Shown: one piece after another, positions 1 through 5,019 of the stretch
Numbering within the stretch: position 1 is the first letter of the stretch
Layout: every line of letters begins with the position of its first letter
Source of the DNA: Tardiphaga sp.
Lineage (GTDB): Bacteria; Pseudomonadota; Alphaproteobacteria; Rhizobiales; Xanthobacteraceae
Assembly (NCBI GenBank): GCA_028290765.1
Contig: JAQGJF010000040.1
Span: 1 to 5,019 of the forward strand
Reading direction: 5' to 3'
DNA: 5,019 bases
The notes under the pieces: model-generated
What the model was told of the DNA's origin: nothing
The model's database searches: none
The model's input: only the letters and a program-made list of their open reading frames with translations
Program-made: the position numbers and the translations under genes

Positions 1-1127
1 CCGAGCTCCATCAGCGAGTCGGACTTCACGATATGGGTCGACGAGCGCTGAACCATCGTGACGTCCACGCCGTTTTCCCAGAGTGCGGCGCAAATATCGT
101 GGGCGGAATTGTTCGAGCCGATCACCACGGCTTTCTTGTTCCGGTATTTGTCAGGCCCCGGATGCTGCGACGAATGGTGCTGGTCGCCCTTGAAAATATC
201 CATGCCGTCGAATTTCGGCAGGTTGGGCTTGGCGGACATCCCGGTCGCGAGCACCAGCTGTTTAGGCTTGAGAACGATTTCCTTGCCGTCGCGCTGCACG
301 ACCACGGTCCATTCACGGGCCTTCTCGTCGTATGAGGCCCGCTTGCATTCGGTCGAGCCCCAGTAATTCAGCTCCATCACCTTGGTGTACATTTCGAGCC
401 AGTCGCCGATCTTGTCCTTCGGCGAGAACACCGGCCAGTTCCGGGGGAATGGCAGATAGGGCAGATGGTCGTACCAGACCGGATCGTGCAGGCAGAGTGA
501 CTTGTAGCGCTTGCGCCAGCTGTCGCCGGGCCGCTCGTTCTTTTCGATGATGATGGTCGGCACATTCAACTGACGCAGCCGGGCGCCGAGCGCGATGCCG
601 CCCTTGCCGCCACCGACACTGACGCAATAGGGCTGGCGCGATGTGCCGAGATCGGCGTCTTCCGCGTCGCGTTCTTCCTTCCATGTCTTTCGGTTGCGTT
701 CGGCGCCGTGTTTCGCTCCCATTGGACGGTCGAAGCCCAGCGGTTCTTCGTGCCCCTTGAGTTCGCTCATGGTTGTCAGCAGCGTCCAGATCTGGCCGCC
801 CTTCAGGCGAATGTGTCCGAAGCCGCGGGCGACCGCGGTTTCGAACTTAATCCAGCTCTCGGTCATGCCGTCGGCCTCAGACGCGTCTTCGCCGTCGGCG
901 ATTTTCCAGTTCGACGGACTTGTATCGGCAAGCCGCGCCTTGAGCATGTCGCGAACCTGATCCTTGCCCTCCATGGTCCTGATGTTCCAGGTGAAGGTCA
1001 CGAGGTCGCGCCAATAGCAATCGGTCTGGAACAGATCTGTGGCGCGTTCGATGTCGCCGGCGGTCAGCGCCGCGTCGAGCGCGTTGAGCAGATCGGTGAC
1101 TTTCCCGTTGGGGGCCTTGTCGAGCAT
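1..1127 (-). CDS. Flavin-containing monooxygenase-like NAD(P)/FAD oxidoreductase with N-terminal SnoaL/NTF2-like region (C-terminus cut by window edge)
   Basis: Seen: an uninterrupted minus-strand frame from an ATG at 1127 runs off the left edge, giving 375 full codons. The start is supported by AGGGAG nine bases upstream. Residues about 8-120 look like a SnoaL/NTF2-type fold (LLNALDAALTAGDIERA, then CYWRDLVTFTW). A charged linker follows. The FAD-binding Rossmann motif is GGGKGG at 172-177, with the strand-ending acidic residue E195 and ERPGDSWR at 198-205. LCLHDPVWYDHLPYLPFP (211-228) is typical of this subgroup. An ATG motif lies at 295-297 (LATGMSAKPNLP). FKGDQHHSSQH (312-322) resembles the FxGxxxH fingerprint of FMO and Baeyer-Villiger enzymes. 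GSNNSAHD (337-344) is the second, NADPH-binding dinucleotide motif. Known: such proteins (COG2072 type, usually near 600 residues) oxygenate small organic substrates in the cytoplasm using NADPH, FAD and O2. The substrate cannot be told from sequence. Inferred: about 200 residues are missing beyond the window. All visible cofactor motifs are intact, so it is probably functional. Confidence 0.9.
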   Translation of the reverse strand, partial: MLDKAPNGKVTDLLNALDAALTAGDIERATDLFQTDCYWRDLVTFTWNIRTMEGKDQVRDMLKARLADTSPSNWKIADGEDASEADGMTESWIKFETAVARGFGHIRLKGGQIWTLLTTMSELKGHEEPLGFDRPMGAKHGAERNRKTWKEERDAEDADLGTSRQPYCVSVGGGKGGIALGARLRQLNVPTIIIEKNERPGDSWRKRYKSLCLHDPVWYDHLPYLPFPRNWPVFSPKDKIGDWLEMYTKVMELNYWGSTECKRASYDEKAREWTVVVQRDGKEIVLKPKQLVLATGMSAKPNLPKFDGMDIFKGDQHHSSQHPGPDKYRNKKAVVIGSNNSAHDICAALWENGVDVTMVQRSSTHIVKSDSLMEL

Positions 1128-1136
1128 GGTGATGTT

Positions 1137-1142
1137 CTCCCT
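1137..1142 (-). promoter_or_regulatory. Ribosome binding site of the monooxygenase gene
   Basis: AGGGAG on the minus strand lies nine bases before the ATG at 1127. It decides the start codon: no other in-frame ATG or GTG nearby has a comparable Shine-Dalgarno match, and the SnoaL-like region begins just after this Met. Confidence 0.6.
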
Positions 1143-1155
1143 GGTGCCGATGGCG

Positions 1156-1169
1156 AGAGCGTTCGCTCT
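1156..1169. repeat. Short perfect inverted repeat upstream of the monooxygenase gene (possible operator)
   Basis: AGAGCG-TT-CGCTCT is a perfect 6-base inverted repeat with a 2-base centre. It sits 29-42 bases before the monooxygenase start codon, in the probable 5' leader. It could be a binding site for a dimeric regulator. On the plus strand it is followed by TTTTGTT and so looks slightly like a terminator, but no plus-strand gene ends here. A repeat this short can occur by chance. Confidence 0.25.
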
Positions 1170-1257
1170 TTTGTTGGTTCCGGCGTGTTGACGCCGAGCT
1201 GCCGACGGCGAAAGCGAGGGGCCCGCGCCGTATCGTTCGATCTTTAGGAAACGCCCA

Positions 1258-1266
1258 ACTCTAGCA
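1258..1266 (-). promoter_or_regulatory. Candidate extended -10 promoter element for the monooxygenase gene
   Basis: The minus strand reads TGCTAGAGT, matching the extended -10 form TGnTAnAnT (four of six bases of TATAAT plus the upstream TG). No good -35 hexamer is seen 16-18 bases upstream. Transcription from here would give a leader of roughly 125 bases that includes the inverted repeat at 1156-1169. This is a guess from one motif. Confidence 0.2.
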
Positions 1267-1401
1267 CTTCGCGACGCCGGGGCGAGCGGGAAGCAGGAAC
1301 TGAACTGAAATTGTGACGGGTTTCTCTTGTGCGCTGCGATGATGTTGCGTTTTTCCTGGCCGTCACTTCGTCATCAAGGAATGGGTGTCAACGCTCTTCG
1401 C

Positions 1402-3747
1402 TCAGAACGGCCCGGCGCCAAAACGAAGCGGTTGAACGACATCGTACGCGGCCTTTGTCAGCGGCACGGCGTAGTCGACGGTCAGGGCGCCGAACGGCGA
1501 AGCCCAGGTCAGCCCGACCCCGACCGACGAGCGCACCACATTGGAATTGGCCAGTTGCATCGCCTGCGTCGAGCCGGGGAAGGCTGTCGGCCCGCGGTAG
1601 CCCCACAGACTGCCGGCGTCGACGAAGCTGGTCGCCTTGATCCCGTATTCCTGCGGGATCCCCGGAATCGCGCTCTGCAGTTCCAGACTGGTCGCCCAAT
1701 ACATATTGCCGCCGACATTATCCATGGTGCTGCCCGGGGTCAGGTCGCGGGGACCAAATCCGTTGGGCGCAAAGCCGCGCACCAGTTGCGGGCCGCCGAA
1801 GAACGTGTCGATCAGCGGCGCCTGCTTGCCGCCCCAGCCGGTGATGAGGCCGCCCTGGGCGTGAACGATGCTGACGACGTCGCTGCTGAGCGCATGATAG
1901 AAGCGAAGGTCCTCGGTGGTGCGCAGGAAATTGACGTCGCCGCCGAGACCCGCGAGATCCTGCTTGAGTTGCGAGTTGAAGCCGCTGGTCGGCGCCTTGG
2001 TGTTGTCGAGCGTATTGTAGCTGACGGTGTCGCCGACCGCGGACACCCAGGCAGGCCCCGCGAGCGCCGCCTGCTGGATCGGTAGTGACGGCACCGCGGC
2101 GAGGGTCGTGGGGTCCAGCGTGACCGCCTGGTTGTAAATCGAGTAGCGCCACTGCACGCCGAGTTGTTCGGTGAGCGGGGTGCCGACCTGCAGGGTCGTG
2201 CCGTAGCTTTCGCTGCCGTAGGATTGATAGCTCGAACTGAGGCTTTGCTTGGCGAAGATGTCGATGCCGGCCGAAATCCGCGTACCGAAAGTAAACGGCT
2301 CGGTGGCGGCGATGTCGACGCCTCTTGTATATTGACCGTAACTCACCGCGGCCCTGACGTCGGCTCCAGTGCCCATGAAGTTGTGATCGCCGATTTTGAC
2401 CTCGGCGAGCAAGCCGTCCGTCGTCGAATAGCCGCCGGCAACCGAAAAATCGCCGGTCGATCCTTCTTCGAGGTTGACGTCGAGAATGATGCGGTCCGGT
2501 GCCGAGCCGGGCTTGTTGGCAATCTTGACCGTCTTGAAATAGTTCAGATTCTTCAGGTGCCGCTCGGCGCGGTCGATCAGCGTCTTGTTGTAGGGATCGC
2601 CTTCGGCGATATCGAATTCGCGGCGGATCGCGTAGTCGCGGGTGCGCGTGTTGCCATGAATGTCGATCCGCTCGACATAGGTTCGCGGCCCATTGTCGAT
2701 GACGAAGCCGGCGCCGATTTTCCGCGCTTCGGCATCGCGCGTGGTGTGCAGGACGACCTGCGCGAAGGGAAAGCCCCGCTTCGCCAGCTCGGTGCTCATC
2801 GCGTCGATCGACTTTTCCAAAGCGGTGTTGTCGAAGGCACGGCCTTCGCGGACGACGAGCAGTCGTCGCAACTCGTTGCCATCCAGTTCCGGAACGTTGG
2901 AGACGACGCTGGTTTCGCCGAAACGATAGGCTGGGCCTTCGTCGATGGTGAAGCGGACCGTAAATGCTTTCTTGCCGTCATCATATTCGGCGCTCGCCGA
3001 TGGCACGCTGACATCGGCAAAACCTTTGCCGAGATAGAAGCGGCGGAGCAGTTCGCGATCCGCCTCGACCCGGTCGGCATCGTAGATATCGTCGTGCAAC
3101 AGGAAACTCAGGATGTTGCTCTCGCCGGTCTTGATTACGGCCTTGAGTTGCCGCGGGCCGAAGGCCTGGTTGCCGGTGAAGCTGATCTCCTTGACGGTCG
3201 TCTTCGCGCCTTCGGTGATCTCGAAGACGAGGTCGAGCCGGTCGGAGCCATGGCTGACGGTTTGTGGCACGATCCGGACGTCGTCGCGTCCCGAGCCGTG
3301 GTAGATTTCCCGGATCCGCTCTGTATCTGCCTGCACCAGCGCGCGCTGCAGCGTGCCGCCCGGTTTCGACTGGATGGCGGCCGTAAGCTCCTTGTCCTGA
3401 ACTTTCCTGTTGCCCTCGAACGCGACGCGTCCGAGCAGCGGCGCTTCGACCACGCGGACAACGATCCGGTCGCCGTTGCGGTCGATCCTGGCGGTCTCGA
3501 ACAGGCCGGTCGCGAGCAGCGCCTTCAGGCCGGCGTCGAGCGCCGCGTCGTCGAGACTTCCGCCGGCGGTCGTCTGAAAATAGGAGCGTACGGTCGCGGC
3601 CTCGATCCGCCGGTTGCCCTCCACGGAAATCGATTCCGCCGACGGCGCGCGGGCTTCATCTCCGATCACTGGATTTGAAGCCACGAAAACAAGCACTGCG
3701 GCAATCACGTGCGCCCACGTGGCTTTCATCCGCGACTGTCGTTGCAT
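1402..3747 (-). CDS. bamA: BamA-family outer membrane protein assembly factor (Omp85), possibly a stand-alone paralogue
   Basis: Seen: 781 residues from the ATG at 3747, with stop TGA at 1404-1402. An N-terminal signal peptide has basic residues RQSRMK and a hydrophobic core VIAAVLVFVAS, with cleavage near residue 29-34. Five POTRA domains follow at about 38-103, 104-180, 181-270, 271-353 and 354-429. Most open with the usual strand and EGN or GN turn (ISVEGNRR, VAFEGNRK, ISFTGNQAF, IDIHGNTRTRD). The beta-barrel spans about 430-781. VRGF at 656-659 is the conserved loop-6 motif of Omp85 proteins, and the last residue is Phe, as expected for outer-membrane barrels. Known: BamA is the core of the Bam complex. 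Its POTRA domains sit in the periplasm and its barrel inserts outer-membrane proteins. E. coli BamA is 810 residues with the same five-POTRA layout. Inferred: the family is certain. Whether this is the housekeeping copy is doubtful, because rseP, lpxD and fabZ are not next to it. A TTG at 3786 would extend the frame by 13 residues and an ATG at 3729 would shorten it by 6; neither has as good a ribosome site. Confidence 0.95.
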   Translation of the reverse strand: MQRQSRMKATWAHVIAAVLVFVASNPVIGDEARAPSAESISVEGNRRIEAATVRSYFQTTAGGSLDDAALDAGLKALLATGLFETARIDRNGDRIVVRVVEAPLLGRVAFEGNRKVQDKELTAAIQSKPGGTLQRALVQADTERIREIYHGSGRDDVRIVPQTVSHGSDRLDLVFEITEGAKTTVKEISFTGNQAFGPRQLKAVIKTGESNILSFLLHDDIYDADRVEADRELLRRFYLGKGFADVSVPSASAEYDDGKKAFTVRFTIDEGPAYRFGETSVVSNVPELDGNELRRLLVVREGRAFDNTALEKSIDAMSTELAKRGFPFAQVVLHTTRDAEARKIGAGFVIDNGPRTYVERIDIHGNTRTRDYAIRREFDIAEGDPYNKTLIDRAERHLKNLNYFKTVKIANKPGSAPDRIILDVNLEEGSTGDFSVAGGYSTTDGLLAEVKIGDHNFMGTGADVRAAVSYGQYTRGVDIAATEPFTFGTRISAGIDIFAKQSLSSSYQSYGSESYGTTLQVGTPLTEQLGVQWRYSIYNQAVTLDPTTLAAVPSLPIQQAALAGPAWVSAVGDTVSYNTLDNTKAPTSGFNSQLKQDLAGLGGDVNFLRTTEDLRFYHALSSDVVSIVHAQGGLITGWGGKQAPLIDTFFGGPQLVRGFAPNGFGPRDLTPGSTMDNVGGNMYWATSLELQSAIPGIPQEYGIKATSFVDAGSLWGYRGPTAFPGSTQAMQLANSNVVRSSVGVGLTWASPFGALTVDYAVPLTKAAYDVVQPLRFGAGPF

Positions 3748-3758
3748 CTTCCTTACCT
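3748..3758 (-). promoter_or_regulatory. Ribosome binding site of the bamA-like gene
   Basis: The minus strand reads AGGTAAGGAAG directly before the ATG at 3747. The purine-rich run supports this Met over the upstream TTG at 3786 and over the Met six codons downstream (3729), which is preceded only by coding-like GTCGCGG. The GGA is close to the ATG, so the upstream AGG may be the part that pairs with 16S rRNA. Confidence 0.5.
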
Positions 3759-3970
3759 GTCCGACGCGACCGAGGGCGCGATCCAAGAGCCGGCGAGGGG
3801 CGAAAAAATGTCCCGCGCAAGGTCAGTTTCGGGCCGGCGCGCCCGACATAATTTCGACGCGAGTCCGAACCCGCGCGCTCCCAAAATGGTCGCAGCACCG
3901 CTCCAATGCCCGCCTAACATACAGCCTGAAACAGCTTGGCCGCGACGGACCGCCGTTCGCAAACGGTGCC
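3759..3970. other. Divergent intergenic region between the bamA-like gene and the exported-protein gene
   Basis: This gap must hold the promoters of both divergent genes. On the plus strand CATAAT at 3847-3852 matches five of six bases of the -10 consensus, but no clear -35 lies 16-18 bases upstream. TAACAT at 3915-3920 is a weaker alternative. For the minus strand I found no convincing pair of hexamers. CCGTT-CGCA-AACGG at 3953-3966 is a short inverted repeat just upstream of the plus-strand ribosome site and could form a small hairpin in the leader. Open frames crossing this gap lack ribosome sites and recognisable protein features. Confidence 0.5.
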
Positions 3971-3977
3971 AGGAGGA
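3971..3977 (+). promoter_or_regulatory. Strong ribosome binding site of the exported-protein gene
   Basis: AGGAGGA is a near-perfect Shine-Dalgarno sequence, with AGGAGG ending four bases before the ATG at 3981. It fixes the start codon, and the encoded N-terminus is immediately a signal peptide. The small inverted repeat at 3953-3966 ends five bases before it. Confidence 0.75.
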
Positions 3978-3980
3978 CCC

Positions 3981-5019
3981 ATGCGCTACGCCATGATTGC
4001 GCTCGTCGCCCTGCTTGTTGCGCGGCCTGCCGCCGCGGCAAATTCCGCCATCGATCCGGGCACATCACTCAACATCGTGCAGCAGTGGATCTACAATTAC
4101 CGGGCAAAGCCGGATCCGGCGCATGTGCCGGCCGCGGTGCGGGTACTTTTCAAGACCCAGACCTTCAAGGACCCGGAAAATTCGGGGATCTATCTAGGCT
4201 TCATCGCGGGCGCTATCGGCGCCAATCCCGCCAGGGCCGGGCAGCTGGTGGCGAGCTTTTTCCCCGTGCCCGCGGAGGACGAATGGGTGGTGGTTCGGGC
4301 GATCGCCTATTCGGGATTGCCGGAGTGGAAGACGTTGCTCACCAGCGTCGCTCCGCGCATGCCGGAGCGAAAGGTCATGATCGACGATTACCTCTCCGGC
4401 AAGCTGCCGACGCTCAATGAAATTCCGCTGGAAGAACAGAAGCCCGGCTTTCTCGACAAGATGAGCGGTGCGTTCACCCGCAATCCGTTTTCGAAGGACG
4501 ACAAGGCGCTGCACCCGAAAGTCAATTTCGCCAACAGCCAGGATCTGCTCGATACGCTGTGGGGCTATTATTTCGCGACCGGCAACCATGCGCCGATCCG
4601 GCGCATCCTCCTGATGCTGCCCTGGTCGAAGAGTCGCGACACGCTCGACAAGCTCACCGTCGGCAGCATGGCGCGGTATACCCTGGCCAGTTATGCGGTG
4701 CGTGATGCCGGGTTGCGGGACTTTCTCCGCGGCGAACTGGCGCGACAGCCGAAGGCGGTGGCCGTGCCGCTCGGCGAAGTGCTGGAAGCCGCGGACACGG
4801 TTCAGCTCGGAACGCTCCGCAAGGATGCGCTCGCCGCGGTCGATGAAATCAAGACCAAGGGCTCGGATTCTCGCCGCAATCTGGACTTCTGGGGTCAGGT
4901 CGGCGTCGGCGCCATTGCGCTGGGCTGCGTCTCGGCGGCAGCGCTGGGACAGGTCGCGGTCGGTATTCCGTGTGTGATCGGCGGCTCGGCGTCGCAGGGG
5001 CTGCTGTCGTTCTGGGAGA
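3981..5019 (+). CDS. Exported protein of unknown function (C-terminus cut by window edge)
   Basis: I do not recognise this protein. Seen: an open frame of 346 codons with no stop before the right edge, preceded by a strong ribosome site. Residues 1-20 form a signal peptide (MRYAMIALVALLVARPAAAA) with a likely signal peptidase I site near Ala18-Ala20. The product should therefore enter the periplasm or go further. The mature part to about 300 is mixed, with many amphipathic helix-like stretches and aromatic patches such as QQWIYNYR (34-41), DTLWGYYFATGNH and RRILLMLPW. It has no catalytic motif I can name. Residues 305-334 are rich in Gly, Ala and Val with Cys316 and Cys331. This may be a membrane segment or a glycine-rich hairpin. 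It is divergent from the bamA-like gene, so the two may share control. Codon use matches the neighbours, with no sign of transfer. Confidence is high that the gene is real and low about any role. Confidence 0.85.
   Translation, partial: MRYAMIALVALLVARPAAAANSAIDPGTSLNIVQQWIYNYRAKPDPAHVPAAVRVLFKTQTFKDPENSGIYLGFIAGAIGANPARAGQLVASFFPVPAEDEWVVVRAIAYSGLPEWKTLLTSVAPRMPERKVMIDDYLSGKLPTLNEIPLEEQKPGFLDKMSGAFTRNPFSKDDKALHPKVNFANSQDLLDTLWGYYFATGNHAPIRRILLMLPWSKSRDTLDKLTVGSMARYTLASYAVRDAGLRDFLRGELARQPKAVAVPLGEVLEAADTVQLGTLRKDALAAVDEIKTKGSDSRRNLDFWGQVGVGAIALGCVSAAALGQVAVGIPCVIGGSASQGLLSFWE

Noticed and set aside
708..1247. A 179-codon plus-strand open frame over the start of the monooxygenase
   Set aside because: It is antisense to the SnoaL-like region and its start has no recognisable ribosome site. 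The minus-strand frame is intact with clear family motifs.
1386..1391. A perfect TTGACA (-35 consensus) on the minus strand just after the bamA-like stop codon
   Set aside because: At spacings of 16-18 bases the partner hexamers (such as AAGTGA) do not resemble TATAAT, so it is probably chance.
2164..3678. A 504-codon plus-strand open frame opposite the BamA-like gene
   Set aside because: It is antisense to the POTRA-coding part of a certain gene. Its protein has no domain pattern, and long antisense frames are expected in high-GC DNA with strong third-position bias.
3784..3786. TTG as the start of the BamA-like gene
   Set aside because: It would put 13 residues before a normal signal peptide and has no clear ribosome site, while the ATG at 3747 has a purine-rich site directly upstream.
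3614..4420. A 268-codon plus-strand open frame crossing the divergent gap
   Set aside because: It lies in another frame over the signal-peptide ends of two real genes and has Arg/Ala-rich low-complexity content. The real start at 3981 has a strong ribosome site and a signal peptide in a different frame.
4194..4589. A 131-codon minus-strand open frame inside the exported-protein gene
   Set aside because: It is antisense to a coding frame with a strong ribosome site and signal peptide, and it shows no family motif of its own.

Overview
The window is high-GC DNA whose coding regions have strongly G/C-biased third codon positions. The protein sequences look alphaproteobacterial, most like Bradyrhizobium, Rhodopseudomonas and relatives (family Nitrobacteraceae). 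That placement rests on remembered protein style, not on a database search. I see no RNA genes, insertion sequences, CRISPR arrays or clear signs of recent transfer.

There are three genes, two of them cut by the window edges. On the minus strand, positions 1-1127 hold the N-terminal 375 residues of a flavin-dependent monooxygenase-like protein with a SnoaL/NTF2-like N-terminal region. A gap of about 275 bases separates it from a complete minus-strand gene (1402-3747) for a BamA/Omp85 outer-membrane protein: signal peptide, five POTRA domains, and a 16-stranded-type beta-barrel with the VRGF loop motif. A 233-base divergent intergenic region follows. From 3981 to the right edge runs a plus-strand gene for an exported protein that I do not recognise. 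It has a signal peptide and a Gly/Ala-rich hydrophobic stretch near the visible end.

The bamA-like gene lacks its usual neighbours (rseP upstream; lpxD, fabZ and lpxA downstream). It may therefore be a second, stand-alone Omp85 copy rather than the housekeeping bamA. Its pairing, back to back, with an unknown exported protein is the most interesting context here. The monooxygenase is probably a separate transcription unit, since the gap is wide and it has its own ribosome binding site. No pathway clearly joins all three genes, and I did not find a convincing new system.
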